Assembly (NCBI RefSeq): GCF_026342835.1
Contig: NZ_JAPEMI010000002.1
Location: forward strand, 1,054,001-1,118,000
Direction of reading: 5' to 3'
Length of the DNA stretch: 64,000 nt
Source of the DNA: Streptomyces sp. NBC_00154
Lineage (GTDB): Bacteria; Actinomycetota; Actinomycetes; Streptomycetales; Streptomycetaceae
The notes beneath the pieces are model-generated. The model saw only the letters and a list, made by a program, of their open reading frames with translations. It was not told where the DNA came from and made no database searches. This document shows positions 25,548-34,917 of this stretch, piece after piece. The position numbers and the translations under genes are program-made. The first letter of the stretch is position 1. Every line of letters starts with the position of its first letter.

Positions 25548-26663
25548 ATGCCCCAGGCCGCAGTCACCGTCGCGGACCGCCCCCGCGACCGTGCCGGAAG
25601 TACGGACAGCGCCGACGGAAGCACGGGCGTCGGGGGACGCGCGGCAGGTGTCGGCGGGAGTGACTTCGCGCCGCTCCTGCGGGCCGTGAAGGCGCAAGGA
25701 CTGCTGGAGCGGCGCACCGGATGGTACGCGGCCGTGATCGCCGGCAACCTCCTCGCCCTGGGCGGCGTGCTCACCGGCCTGGTACTCCTCGGCAACACCT
25801 GGTGGGCCCTGCTGCTCGCCCTGCCGTTGGCGATCCTCTGGTCCCGGACCGCCTTCGTCGGCCACGACGCCGGACACGCCCAGATAACCGGCGACCGCCG
25901 AGCGAGCCGGATCATCGGTCTCGTCCACGCCAACCTGCTCCTCGGCATGAACGAGGCCTGGTGGAACGACAAACACGTACGCCACCACGCCAACCCCAAC
26001 CACATCGACAAGGACCCGGACGTCGGCGTCGGCGCCCTCGTCTGGACGCAGAAGCAGGCAGCCCAGCGCGAAGGCTTCGCCCGCCGGCTCACCCGTAACC
26101 AGGCCCGGCTGTTCTTCCCGATGCTGCTCCTCGAAGGCATCGCCCTCAAGATCTCCGGCTTCCAGTACCTGCGGCAGCAGCCCGCCCGTGAGCGTGTCCT
26201 GTCGGCGCTGCTCCTCGTCACCCACCTCGGGCTCTACGCGACGCTGCTGCTCACCGTGATGTCCCCGGGCAAGGCCGTCGTCTTCGCGCTCGTGCATCAC
26301 GCGCTGTTCGGACTCCACCTGGGCATGGCCTTCGCACCCAACCACAAAGGCATGGAGATGCCCGACCCCGACGGCGACCGCTGGGGGCATCTCCAGCGAC
26401 AGGTCCTCACCTCGCGCAACGTACGCGGCGCCGTCCTCACCGACTGGTTCCTCGGCGGGCTCAACTACCAGATCGAACACCATCTGTTCCCGAGCATGCC
26501 CCGCCCCCACCTTCGCCGGGCGCAGCCCTTGGTGCGAGCGCACTGCGCGTCGCTGGGCATGCCGTACGCGGAGACCGGCCTGGTCGAGTCCTACCGTCAG
26601 GCGCTGCAGCACATGCACGAAGTCGGCGAACCGCTGAGGCAGCCCGCTGAGACGCCTCGTTGA
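25548..26663 (+). CDS. membrane fatty acid desaturase
   Basis: A 371-residue di-iron membrane enzyme that introduces a double bond into acyl chains. All three histidine boxes are present: FVGHDAGHAQI, DKHVRHHANPNHIDKD and NYQIEHHLFPSMP. Four hydrophobic spans are visible (for example NTWWALLLALPLAILW and VLSALLLVTHLGLYATLLL). ATG 25548 follows GGAGA; longer frames read through a GC hairpin. The upstream 269-base gap contains a G/C hairpin near 25420-25450 and otherwise nothing I can name. Likely role: membrane lipid fluidity, for example in cold. Confidence 0.93.
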   Translation: MPQAAVTVADRPRDRAGSTDSADGSTGVGGRAAGVGGSDFAPLLRAVKAQGLLERRTGWYAAVIAGNLLALGGVLTGLVLLGNTWWALLLALPLAILWSRTAFVGHDAGHAQITGDRRASRIIGLVHANLLLGMNEAWWNDKHVRHHANPNHIDKDPDVGVGALVWTQKQAAQREGFARRLTRNQARLFFPMLLLEGIALKISGFQYLRQQPARERVLSALLLVTHLGLYATLLLTVMSPGKAVVFALVHHALFGLHLGMAFAPNHKGMEMPDPDGDRWGHLQRQVLTSRNVRGAVLTDWFLGGLNYQIEHHLFPSMPRPHLRRAQPLVRAHCASLGMPYAETGLVESYRQALQHMHEVGEPLRQPAETPR

Positions 26664-26816
26664 GACAGCTCAGCAAGTAGCCCACTCGGGGCAGCCGACC
26701 CGGGCAACCTGCTCGGGCAACGCATCGGGACGACCGCAGGTGCAAGCTGGAACCGACAGGCACGCACAGGCGTTGTCACAGCAGAAGCGGCTTGCGCCGC
26801 GAAGGAGGAGTGGACG

Positions 26817-26999
26817 ATGTCGAACAGCGCAAAGATCGCCATCGGGGGAGTGGTCGCGGCAGTCGTCCTGATGCCGTTCATCGGATTCTGGCTTTCGCTG
26901 TTGGTGCTGATCGGAGTGCCTGCGGTGGCCTATCTGATGCTGGATCCCTCGCAGCGGCGCAGGCTCCGCAGGATCACCCGCAAGGAAATAGGTCGCTGA
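26817..26999 (+). CDS. small membrane protein
   Basis: Sixty residues: MSNSAKIAIGGVVAAVVLMP then FIGFWLSLLVLIGVPAVAYL, giving two closely spaced transmembrane helices, and a basic tail (QRRRLRRITRKEIGR) predicted to be cytoplasmic. AAGGAGGAG at 26802-26810 is an excellent ribosome-binding site 6-7 bases before the ATG. This matches widespread short streptomycete membrane proteins of unknown function. The MOSC gene follows after 35 bases and could be cotranscribed. Confidence 0.75.
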   Translation: MSNSAKIAIGGVVAAVVLMPFIGFWLSLLVLIGVPAVAYLMLDPSQRRRLRRITRKEIGR

Positions 27000-27034
27000 G
27001 AGGACAGATGGGTCGAGATGGGGGGTCTCCGTAC

Positions 27035-27577
27035 ATGAGCGGGACAGTCACCGTGGTGAGCAGCAACGGCACCTACACCTTCACCAAGCCGAACAGGGAC
27101 AGCGTGACCCTGCTGGCCGGACTCGGTGTCGAGGGGGATGTACATGCGGGGGTCACGGTCAAGCACCGTTCCCGCGTTGCGCAGGACCCCACCCAGCCGA
27201 ATCTGCGCCAGGTCCATCTGATCCACGAGGAGCTGTTCGAGGAGCTGCGTCAAGCAGGCTACGAGGTAGCTCCCGGGGATCTGGGGGAGAACGTCACCAC
27301 GCGTGGCATCGATCTCCTCGGCCTCCCCGTCGGCACGCTGTTGCACCTCGGTGACGAAGCCGTCGTCGAGGTCACCGGCCTGCGCAACCCGTGCCTGCAG
27401 ATCGACAATTTCCAGGACGGCCTGCTGAAGCAGGTCGTCGGTCGGGATGCGGCGGGCAACATCGTGCGCAAGGCCGGGATCATGGGCATCGTCACGTCCG
27501 GTGGAACGGTCCGGCCGGGCGATCCGGTCAAGGTGGAGCTGCCCGCCGAGCCGCACCGGCCGCTGGACCGCGTGTAG
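27035..27577 (+). CDS. MOSC-domain protein
   Basis: A 180-residue stand-alone MOSC domain, as in molybdenum-cofactor sulfurase C-termini and the YiiM group. Visible motifs: GVEGDVHAGVTVKH, LIHEELFEEL, VAPGDLGENVTTRGIDLLGL and TGLRNPCLQIDNF with the conserved Cys. It probably binds or transfers sulfur or molybdopterin; the physiological substrate is unknown. ATG 27035 is chosen for the conserved length; ATG 27008 with GAGAGG upstream would add nine residues. Confidence 0.88.
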   Translation: MSGTVTVVSSNGTYTFTKPNRDSVTLLAGLGVEGDVHAGVTVKHRSRVAQDPTQPNLRQVHLIHEELFEELRQAGYEVAPGDLGENVTTRGIDLLGLPVGTLLHLGDEAVVEVTGLRNPCLQIDNFQDGLLKQVVGRDAAGNIVRKAGIMGIVTSGGTVRPGDPVKVELPAEPHRPLDRV

Positions 27578-27621
27578 CGGGGGAGCCGCACCGGTCGTCC
27601 CGTGCGGGCCCTCGTCACACC

Positions 27622-27653
27622 GGCCGGCCTGAGCCTCTCGGCTCAGGCCGGCC
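27622..27653. terminator. perfect 14-bp hairpin shared by convergent genes
   Basis: GGCCGGCCTGAGCC (27622-27635) and GGCTCAGGCCGGCC (27640-27653) pair perfectly with a TCTC loop. It lies after the MOSC stop and covers the last codons and stop (27643-27645) of the convergent gene. Confidence 0.85.
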
Positions 27654-28629
27654 GCACCGCGAGCGCGTCGAGCGCCTTCAACAGGCCGGGCAGTGCCGCC
27701 CCGCGTCCCACCGGCAGGACCTCGCCGGGTTCCTCGTCCAGCAGGACGAACGCAATGTCGTCGGTCCTCGCGACCAGGGACCAGCCGGGTCCGTCGGCGC
27801 GCAGGGTCCGGGCGTCGCCCGGGGCGAAGGAGGACCGGATGCGTCCGGGCGGTGGCGGGTTGTCCACGTACGCATGGGCATCCGCGAGAGCGCGTCGCAC
27901 ACCGGGATGAGTTCCGGAGAGCGCGGCGGGGCGGGCCGAGCTCTCCTCCGCCGCGTCGGCGGCCGGGTCCGCTGCATCGCCGGCATCCGACTCCTGGGCA
28001 CTGTCCGGATCATCCGTGCCGCCCGGCTCGCCGGCGCCGGCCCCGGCGTCCCCGCCATCCGTATCGTCCGCGACATCCGTGCCGTTCGACCCGCTGAACG
28101 TCGTCTCGTCGTCGATCTGGTCGCGCCACGCCGCCCACTGCAACGCAATCTCGTCCGCGCCCAGCCGCCGCTGCGCAGGCCCCCACGTCTCTGTGTCGGG
28201 CGGGGTCAGCGGCGGCGGATCGGTGCCCTCGGCCTCGGGGTCCGGCGGCGGGTCGTGCGGGGCGGGCACCCCTGGTGCGGCGACCGCGAGTGCGAGGGGC
28301 CAGCCGGGGAGCGCACAGACCACTGAGCGGTCGTCGGGGGAGAGGTCGTACTCCATGCCGCAGTCCCATGAGGCGATGGCGACGGCGACCAGTGACACGT
28401 CGTCGACGACGACGGTCCACCGGGCGCCGTCGCCGTCCTGGCCGAGGACGAGTCCATAGCCCTCGGCGTACGGCTCGAGGCCGAGTGCCCCGCAGGCCGC
28501 CGGGTAGTCGTCACCGAGCACGCTCGGGAACTGCGCGGGTGTGAGCAGCACCGCGGTCAGCACATACAGTGCGTCGTCCTCGGCGACCGCGTCGTCCGTC
28601 CCGGCCACAGCACTCTCCTCGTCCCTCAT
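27643..28629 (-). CDS. hypothetical acidic protein
   Basis: A 328-residue protein I cannot assign with confidence. Residues 1-125 form a globular domain (EDDALYVLTAVLLTPAQFPS, VVDDVSLVAVAIASWDCGME). Residues about 125-235 are rich in Asp, Pro and Gly (PPPDPEAEGTDPPPLTPPD; DDTDGGDAGAGAGEPGG) and probably disordered. The last 90 residues (HPGVRRALADAHAYVDNPPP ... WSLVARTDDIAFVLLDEEPG) form a second small domain. It has no signal or membrane segment. The ATG at 28629 and compositional bias look like a real streptomycete gene; the function is unknown. Confidence 0.7.
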   Translation of the reverse strand: MRDEESAVAGTDDAVAEDDALYVLTAVLLTPAQFPSVLGDDYPAACGALGLEPYAEGYGLVLGQDGDGARWTVVVDDVSLVAVAIASWDCGMEYDLSPDDRSVVCALPGWPLALAVAAPGVPAPHDPPPDPEAEGTDPPPLTPPDTETWGPAQRRLGADEIALQWAAWRDQIDDETTFSGSNGTDVADDTDGGDAGAGAGEPGGTDDPDSAQESDAGDAADPAADAAEESSARPAALSGTHPGVRRALADAHAYVDNPPPPGRIRSSFAPGDARTLRADGPGWSLVARTDDIAFVLLDEEPGEVLPVGRGAALPGLLKALDALAVRPA

Positions 28630-28724
28630 GGTTTCCGTCGGCGCACCTTAACCAGTGGGTAACGCGGTCGTCGAGGCCCTGACAAGGGAAGACCCATCGT
28701 GCGTGGTCAACCGGACGGTGCTGT

Positions 28725-29033
28725 TCAGTCGGCAGGCAGCCCGAGCAGGTCACGGGCCACGGACTGCGGGGACTTGCCGCGCTCGCGCGCCAGCGCGACG
28801 ACGGCTCTGCAGGCCAGCTCATTGACCCCGAAGGAGAGCGCTCCGGGCGATACCCATCCGCTCACCTCGTCCATCCGGTCCTGGTCGTCCTCCGCGCACG
28901 CCGAGACATAGGTGGCGGCCGCCTCGAACAGATTGTGCTGCTTGCGCCGGTGTTCCTCGTGCGGTGGCGCGGGCAGCCCGCCTTTGCGGCCGGGAGAGAC
29001 CACCTTCCGGAGACTGCTGAACATGTCGATCAT
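28725..29033 (-). CDS. hypothetical helical protein
   Basis: A protein of 102 residues starting MIDMFSSLRKVVSPGRKGGL, then HNLFEAAATYVSACAEDDQD and a C-terminal CRAVVALARERGKSPQSVAR. It is predicted mostly helical and soluble. It resembles short conserved streptomycete proteins without known function. I place the start at ATG 29033 because the longer frame (to 29075) overlaps the divergent promoter region of the MpaB-like gene. The 95 bases to the next minus-strand gene downstream contain no visible terminator. Confidence 0.65.
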   Translation of the reverse strand: MIDMFSSLRKVVSPGRKGGLPAPPHEEHRRKQHNLFEAAATYVSACAEDDQDRMDEVSGWVSPGALSFGVNELACRAVVALARERGKSPQSVARDLLGLPAD

Positions 29034-29155
29034 GGAGACCGCCTTCCCGGGGAGTCGTGCACGGGGGCCGTGCACGCAAGCTGTCTTCGTACGTACTTAC
29101 GGTCTTCCCCCTCGACGTAGAGTTGGACCACCGACCGAGGAACGGGGACCGCGCG

Positions 29156-30058
29156 GTGAAGCGATACGACCGGCTGAAGGAGATCCAGCGTCTCGATCCG
29201 GAACGGGACTTCCTGGAGATCTACCGGCTCACAGCCACCTACGAGTTCCCTTGGGACATCACCCGGGCGCTCGAACTGGCCCTTTATCGTACATATGCCG
29301 TCCCCAGCATCGGCCGACTCCTCGCCGAGACGTCAGAGCTGACAGACCGTTCCCAGAAGCGGTACGACGACACCGCGCTCCTCCTCGACGCCGTGGTGGA
29401 ACACGGTTTCGACAGTGATCCGGGGCGCACGGCGATCCGACGGATCAACCAGATGCACCGCAGCTACGACATCAGCAACGACGACATGCGCTACGTGCTG
29501 TGTACGTTCGTCGTCGTCCCGAAGCGCTGGATCGACAGGTACGGCTGGCGCCGGCTCTCCGACCACGAGCTGCAGGCGTTCGCCGTCTACTACCGCACCC
29601 TGGGCGCCCACATGGGTATCAAGGGCGTACCTCAGACGTTCGAGGAGTTCGAGCGCACCCTCGACACGTACGAGGACGAACACTTCGGTTGGGACGAGGG
29701 CGCGCGCAAGGTCTCCGACGCCACGCTGGCGCTGATGGGCTCGTGGTATCCGGGGCCGCTCGCACCCGTCCTGCGCAAGGCGAGCCTGGCGCTCCTCGAC
29801 GATGCGCTGCTGCGGGCGTTCCGCTACGAACGTCCCGGCCCCGTCGCCCGTGGTCTCACTCGCGGCGCGCTGCGGCTGCGGGCGCGGGCCGTACGACTGC
29901 TGCCGCCCCGCTCCACCGCGCACTACGCGCGCCAGAACCCGGAGATCAAGGGCTACCCGGACGGCTACGAGATCGCCGGGCTCGGGACGTTGCCGACCCC
30001 CGGCACCGGTGGCTGCCCGGTCCCGCACAACCGGCGGCCGGGCGCTCCGGTCGAGTAG
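29156..30058 (+). CDS. MpaB-like oxygenase (DUF2236)
   Basis: A 300-residue protein with the hallmark of the latex-clearing/MpaB family: RRINQMHRSYDISNDDMRYV followed by LCTFVVVPKRWIDRYGWR, in which His and Arg are the haem-binding and neighbouring residues. FAVYYRTLGAHMGIKGVPQT is a second conserved block. Members use haem to oxidise hydrophobic substrates, but the substrate is unknown here. The start is GTG 29156 with ACCGAGGAACGGGGA upstream. A basic C-terminal segment (RGALRLRARAVRLLPPRS) could associate with membranes. Confidence 0.82.
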   Translation: MKRYDRLKEIQRLDPERDFLEIYRLTATYEFPWDITRALELALYRTYAVPSIGRLLAETSELTDRSQKRYDDTALLLDAVVEHGFDSDPGRTAIRRINQMHRSYDISNDDMRYVLCTFVVVPKRWIDRYGWRRLSDHELQAFAVYYRTLGAHMGIKGVPQTFEEFERTLDTYEDEHFGWDEGARKVSDATLALMGSWYPGPLAPVLRKASLALLDDALLRAFRYERPGPVARGLTRGALRLRARAVRLLPPRSTAHYARQNPEIKGYPDGYEIAGLGTLPTPGTGGCPVPHNRRPGAPVE

Positions 30059-30094
30059 ACCCGGAGGGCCTCGCCCGCTCGGCCCGCTCGCCGG

Positions 30095-30694
30095 TCAGTC
30101 CGCCCGCACGGCGAGTGCGAGGAATCGGGCATCCTCGTCGGTGTACGCGTCCAGTCGCCAGCCCGAACGTGCGAGCACTGGCCGGAGGTTGGGCTCGGCC
30201 CGCAGATCGTCGTCCGTGATCCGGCGGCCGTGGCGCGCCGCGAGTGCGGCCCGGCCGATCGGGTGGAACAGTGCCAGCCGGCCGCCGGGCCGGACGACGC
30301 GCGCCAGCTCGGCCAGGTCCGGTCCGGGCTGTGACAGGTGCGAGATGAGCCCGGCGCCGAACACCGCGTCGAGCGAGGCGTTCCGTAGCGGCAGCCGGGC
30401 CACATCGGTCAGCAGCAGCCGACCGCTCCGGTCGCGACCGGCCCGTACCGCCGCCTGGAGCATTGCCGGGGTGAGGTCCGCACCCAGAACCGTGCCCTGC
30501 GGCCCGACAGCGTTGCGCAGTGGGGGCAGAGCCCGTCCCGTACCGCATCCCGCGTCGAGCACGGCGTCGCCGGGGCGCAGCCCGAGTGCTTCGACGGCGG
30601 CCGCATAGGCAGGGGCGTCGTCGGGGAAGCGGGTGTCCCAGTCCGCGGCGCGGGCGGTGAAGAAGTCCTGGACATGTGTGTGGTGATCGGCCAT
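30095..30694 (-). CDS. class I SAM-dependent methyltransferase
   Basis: A 199-residue Rossmann-fold methyltransferase. Motif I is DAVLDAGCGTGRALPPLRNA; the acidic residue after strand 2 is in VLGADLTPAML; motif II appears as LDAVFGAGLISHLSQPGPDL, then LARVVRPGGRLALFHP. The acceptor cannot be predicted. The start is ATG 30694 (MADHHTHVQDFFTARAADWD), a typical N-terminus; the much longer open frame upstream runs antisense to the MHYT gene and is rejected. It is convergent with the MpaB-like gene, 36 bases apart. Confidence 0.9.
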   Translation of the reverse strand: MADHHTHVQDFFTARAADWDTRFPDDAPAYAAAVEALGLRPGDAVLDAGCGTGRALPPLRNAVGPQGTVLGADLTPAMLQAAVRAGRDRSGRLLLTDVARLPLRNASLDAVFGAGLISHLSQPGPDLAELARVVRPGGRLALFHPIGRAALAARHGRRITDDDLRAEPNLRPVLARSGWRLDAYTDEDARFLALAVRAD

Positions 30695-30865
30695 ACGGAC
30701 ATGATCGCGCAGCGGCCGCCGGAGCGAAATGGAACGAAACCACGGGAATCGGCGTGCATGTTCGAGCACTGTGCGATCGTTCAGGGACATCTCTCTGTCA
30801 TATTCCGGCAGCTTTCGAAATGCGCCCCAGGCGTGCGCCCCCATCGCGACTAGCGTTCCCGATTC

Positions 30866-31735
30866 ATGGGACACCTGGACCACGCCACCTTCGGCTGGCT
30901 GACACCTGCGCTGTCGTACGCGATGGCAGTGATCGGCTCGGCGCTCGGCCTGAGCTGCACCGTGCGCGCACTCGACACGAGCGGCCGTTCGCGCCGCAAC
31001 TGGCTGATCGCAGCCGCATCCGCCCTCGGCACCGGCATCTGGACAATGCACTTCGTCGCGATGCTCGGCTTCGGCGTGACCGGAACCGATATCCGCTACA
31101 ACGTGCCGCTGACCCTGCTCAGCCTGCTCTGCGCCATGGTGGTGGTCGGCTGCGGTGTTTTCGCTGTCGGCTACAGCCGTGACCGCACCAGGGCACTGCT
31201 CGTCGGAGGATTCGGCACCGGACTCGGCGTCGCCAGCATGCACTACCTGGGCATGGCAGCATTGCGGCTGCACGGCACGATCCACTACGACCCGTTGCGG
31301 GTCGCACTCTCCGTCGTCATCGCCGTCGTCGCCGCGACGGCGGCCCTGTGGGCGGCGCTGAACATCAAGTCGCCGCGTGCCGTCGCCCTCGCCTCGCTCG
31401 TCATGGGCGCGGCGGTCAGCAGCATGCACTACACGGGCATGATGGCCGTCGGCGTCCGCGTCACCTCCTCCGACGTGGAACTCCCCGGGGCTACGACGAT
31501 GCAGTTCATCTTCCCCCTGGCCGTCGGACTCGGCTCGTACCTCTTCCTGACGTCGGCGTTCGTCGCCCTCTCGCCGACGGCCCGCGAACGTGCCGCGTAC
31601 GTCTCCGCCGGGCGCAGTGCGGAACCCGCCGAAGCGGATGCCATGGCCCCGGCACGATCCGCGCAACGCGGACGTGATCCCCACACACGGCGTGACCCAC
31701 GCGGCCAGGACCCCTCGCCCGCCGCCACGCCCTGA
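30866..31735 (+). CDS. MHYT-domain membrane protein
   Basis: A 289-residue protein with seven hydrophobic helices and three repeats of the MHYT motif: GIWTMHFVAMLGFGV, VASMHYLGMAALRL and VSSMHYTGMMAVGV. The Met and His residues are proposed to bind copper and sense oxygen, CO or NO. The cytoplasmic tail is short, polar and without GGDEF/EAL domains, so it must signal through a partner. It lies 62 bases upstream of the sensor kinase cvnA on the same strand, which makes a joint role with the conservon plausible but unproven. Confidence 0.9.
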   Translation: MGHLDHATFGWLTPALSYAMAVIGSALGLSCTVRALDTSGRSRRNWLIAAASALGTGIWTMHFVAMLGFGVTGTDIRYNVPLTLLSLLCAMVVVGCGVFAVGYSRDRTRALLVGGFGTGLGVASMHYLGMAALRLHGTIHYDPLRVALSVVIAVVAATAALWAALNIKSPRAVALASLVMGAAVSSMHYTGMMAVGVRVTSSDVELPGATTMQFIFPLAVGLGSYLFLTSAFVALSPTARERAAYVSAGRSAEPAEADAMAPARSAQRGRDPHTRRDPRGQDPSPAATP

Positions 31736-31797
31736 CGCCGCGGCCGGTTCGCGCCCCTTTCACTCCTGCCCAGCTCCACACCCGGAACGAGGAGGCC

Positions 31798-34467
31798 ATG
31801 CGCCCACCCCGCACGACCCCGGACCCCGGCGCGACGGCCGCCGCACGGCCCAGCGCCCAGCCCTCGCCCGACGCCTCGCCCCCGCCCGCGGCGCGCGGAC
31901 GACGCGCGCACGCGGGACCGCCGGCCGACGAGACCGCCGAACACGACGTGCGGCTGCTGCTGACGCAGGACACATCCGGGCCACGCGGACGCTGGACACT
32001 GCGCCCGAGGACCGTACGCGCGAAGATCATCTCGCTTCTGATGGTGCCCGTCGTCTCGCTGCTCGCCCTGTGGGGTTTCGCCACGGTCAACACCGCCCAG
32101 GACGTGGCACAACTACGGCAGTTGCAGCAGGTCGACAAAGAGGTCCGGGCCCCGATATCGACCGCTGTCGCCGCACTCCAGGCCGAACGCAGAGCTGCCC
32201 TGCTCCAGACCGCCGCCCCCAGCAGCGCCCGCGCCGCCGCCCTGGAACAGCAGGCCGGACGCACCGACACCGCGCTCGCCGCCCTGCGACTCGACAAACA
32301 GCACACCATCGCCGACACGGGCAGCCTTCCGACGGGCGTCGCCGACCGGCTCGACCGGTTCCTCGACCGCACCCACGAACTGCGCACGGCGGGCGACCGG
32401 GACCGGGACGGCAAGCAGGAGCGCGACGAGAACGCAGTGTTCGAGCGGTACACCCGGGCCGTCACCGCGGGATTCGCCGTCTCCGGTGCCGTGACCGGAA
32501 TTCAGGACGACGCGCTCGGATCCGATGCACGGGTCCTGCTCGAACTGGCCCGCGCCGACGAGATGCTGGCCCGCGAGGACGCCCTGCTCGCCACAGCGGG
32601 CCTCACCAAGAGCCTCGACGGCCACCAACTGGTGCAGTTCACCGGAGCGATGGAGACCCGCAGGAACCTCATCGAGACCGCGGGCGCCGATCTGCCGACC
32701 GCCGAGCGCATCACCTGGCAGAAGTTCACGGACCGGCCCGCATACCGTCGGATCGAGGCGGCCGAGGATCAGGTGCTGGCGGCATCGCCCGGACAGGAAG
32801 CCGCGCGGGCGGTGAACACCGCCGACTGGGAAACGGCCGCCGTGAGCGTACGAAGCGAGCTGCGCACCATCGACACCCGCGCCGCGGAACGGGCCGCGGA
32901 CCGCACCGACCCGCTGGCCCGCGGCCTGTTCAGTCCATCCGGAGCGGCAGTCCTCTTCGGCTGCGTCGCCGTGGCTGCCTCGCTGGTCATCTCCGTACGC
33001 ATCGGCCGCGCGCTCGTCGTGGAACTCGTCAGTCTCCGTAACAGCGCACTGGAGATCGCCCGCCGCAAACTGCCCCGCGCCATGCAGCGACTCCGGGCCG
33101 GCGAGACCCTCGACATCCAGGCTGAAGCCCCACACGGCATGGCCACCCACGACGAGATCGGACAGGTCGGCGAGGCCCTCGGCACCGTGCACCGGGCCGC
33201 TCTCAGCGCCGCCGTCGAACGAGCCGAACTGGCCGACGGCATCTCGGGCGTCTTCGTCAACCTCGCCCGCCGCAGCCAGGTGCTGGTCCACCGCCAGCTC
33301 ACCCTCCTCGACAGCATGGAGCGCCGCGCCGACGACCCCGACGAACTGAGCAACCTGTTCCGCCTCGACCACCTCACCACCCGGATGCGGCGGCATGCGG
33401 AGAGCCTGATCATCCTGTCCGGCGCGGCCCCCGGCCGCGCATGGCGGATGCCCGTACCACTGACCAATGTCGTACGCGCGGCCGTATCCGAGATCGAGGA
33501 CTATGCGCGGGTGGAGGTACGGCAACTGCCCGACGCCGCGGTCAAGGGCACCGCGGTCGCCGACCTCACGCACCTCCTCGCCGAACTCGTGGAGAACGCT
33601 GCGCAGTTCTCACCGCCGCACACCAAGGTGCGGATCAGCGGCGAGCCTGTCGGCAACGGCTATGCCCTGGAGATCGAGGACCGCGGGCTCGGCATGGGCA
33701 GCGAACTCCTCGGCGAGGCCAACCGGCGCATCGAGCAGGCGGAGGCTCTCGACCTCTTCGACAGCGACCGGCTCGGCCTCTTCGTCGTCAGCAGGCTCTC
33801 GGTCCGGCACCACATCAAGGTCAAGCTGCGCACCTCCCCGTACGGCGGAACGACCGCGGTGGTCCTGCTGCCGACCGCACTGCTGCAGGGCGCGCTTCCG
33901 GCGGGCGAGGAAGCGGCCGCTCCGGAGAAGACAACGGTCGAGCGTCAACGCGACGGCGACAGCGACAGCGATGGTGACCGTGTGCCGTTCGGACCCGGAC
34001 CGGGCCCGCGTGCGGTGCGCACCCAGGCCACGGCGTTCCCCGCCCCGGCCCCGGTGCACGCCCTCGAATCCCGGACGAGTCCCCCGGCCGGAGTCACCTC
34101 GCTGCGCCCGCGTGCCCGCAGAACGGACGAGGACGGGGCAGCGGGCAGGAGCGAGGTCAGGCCGACACCCCGGAGCGGGAGCAGCAGTGCGGATGACGAC
34201 GGCACACTGCCTCGCCGCGTCCGGCAGGCCAGCCTCGTTCCGCAACTGCGTGAGGAGCCCCGTCCCGAACCGGCCCGAGGCACCGACGGGAGCGGCGCGG
34301 ACAGCCCGGTGGAGCGCACCCCGGAGCAGGCCAGGGACCGGATGACCGCCTACCGCAACGGCTGGGTACGCGGCGGCGGCGCCGCCCCCGGCAAGCCCGA
34401 ACCCCGCCCCCGCCGGAACATCACCGAACCCCGCCCCCGTCCAGGCAGCGAAGGAGACCACGCATGA
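31798..34467 (+). CDS. cvnA: conservon sensor histidine kinase
   Basis: An 889-residue membrane kinase. A Pro-rich N-terminus precedes TM1 (about 77-97, LLMVPVVSLLALWGF); an extracellular nitrate/nitrite-sensing-like domain spans about 100-380; TM2 is about 382-405 (AAVLFGCVAVAASLVIS). A HAMP-like linker leads to a HATPase at about 560-690 with LLAELVENAAQFSPPH (N box), IEDRGLGMGSELL (G1) and a VVLLPTALLQG end. The last 200 residues are disordered. No clear phospho-accepting His box is visible, as in other CvnA proteins. GAGGAGG precedes the ATG. cvnB overlaps its stop by 4 bases. Confidence 0.9.
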   Translation: MRPPRTTPDPGATAAARPSAQPSPDASPPPAARGRRAHAGPPADETAEHDVRLLLTQDTSGPRGRWTLRPRTVRAKIISLLMVPVVSLLALWGFATVNTAQDVAQLRQLQQVDKEVRAPISTAVAALQAERRAALLQTAAPSSARAAALEQQAGRTDTALAALRLDKQHTIADTGSLPTGVADRLDRFLDRTHELRTAGDRDRDGKQERDENAVFERYTRAVTAGFAVSGAVTGIQDDALGSDARVLLELARADEMLAREDALLATAGLTKSLDGHQLVQFTGAMETRRNLIETAGADLPTAERITWQKFTDRPAYRRIEAAEDQVLAASPGQEAARAVNTADWETAAVSVRSELRTIDTRAAERAADRTDPLARGLFSPSGAAVLFGCVAVAASLVISVRIGRALVVELVSLRNSALEIARRKLPRAMQRLRAGETLDIQAEAPHGMATHDEIGQVGEALGTVHRAALSAAVERAELADGISGVFVNLARRSQVLVHRQLTLLDSMERRADDPDELSNLFRLDHLTTRMRRHAESLIILSGAAPGRAWRMPVPLTNVVRAAVSEIEDYARVEVRQLPDAAVKGTAVADLTHLLAELVENAAQFSPPHTKVRISGEPVGNGYALEIEDRGLGMGSELLGEANRRIEQAEALDLFDSDRLGLFVVSRLSVRHHIKVKLRTSPYGGTTAVVLLPTALLQGALPAGEEAAAPEKTTVERQRDGDSDSDGDRVPFGPGPGPRAVRTQATAFPAPAPVHALESRTSPPAGVTSLRPRARRTDEDGAAGRSEVRPTPRSGSSSADDDGTLPRRVRQASLVPQLREEPRPEPARGTDGSGADSPVERTPEQARDRMTAYRNGWVRGGGAAPGKPEPRPRRNITEPRPRPGSEGDHA

Positions 34468-34901
34468 TCGCGAACGAGAGGATCGAGGTGCACCGGCGCT
34501 CGGGCGAACTCGACTGGCTGCTGGACGATCTGGTGGCCCGGGTCGGCGAAGTCCGGCACGCCGTGGTGCTCTCCAACGACGGTCTGGCGGTGGGCGCCTC
34601 CAACGCGCTCAGCCGCGAGGACGCCGAGCACCTGGCGGCGGTGGCCTCCGGTTTCCACAGCCTTGCGAAGGGCGCCGGACGGCACTTCCAGGCCGGAGAC
34701 GTCCGTCAGACCATGGTCGAGATGGATGAGGGCTTCCTCTTCGTCGTGGCTGCGGGGGACGGCTCCTGCCTCGCCGTACTGAGCACGGCCTTCGCCGATA
34801 TCGGCCTGGTCGCCTATGAGATGGCCCGCCTCGTCAAACGGGTCGGCGAGCACCTGCGAACCCCGCCGCGGATCACCGCACCCCCGTCCCCGGCCGGCTG
34901 A
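34464..34901 (+). CDS. cvnB: roadblock/LC7 protein of the conservon
   Basis: A 145-residue roadblock/LC7 domain protein: ELDWLLDDLVARVGEVRHAV then VLSNDGLAVGASNALSREDA and a C-terminal VAYEMARLVKRVGEHLRTPP. CvnB proteins are thought to regulate the CvnD GTPase, as MglB does for MglA, while linked to the CvnA membrane kinase. The ATG overlaps the cvnA stop by 4 bases. It is close in sequence to the second roadblock gene at 41019-41432, indicating duplication. Confidence 0.92.
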   Translation: MIANERIEVHRRSGELDWLLDDLVARVGEVRHAVVLSNDGLAVGASNALSREDAEHLAAVASGFHSLAKGAGRHFQAGDVRQTMVEMDEGFLFVVAAGDGSCLAVLSTAFADIGLVAYEMARLVKRVGEHLRTPPRITAPPSPAG

Positions 34902-34917
34902 AAGGGACGAGACAGCA

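Noticed and set aside
30700..31684. N-terminal 330-codon extension of the methyltransferase
   Set aside because: Antisense to the MHYT gene; the methyltransferase has a normal start at 30694.
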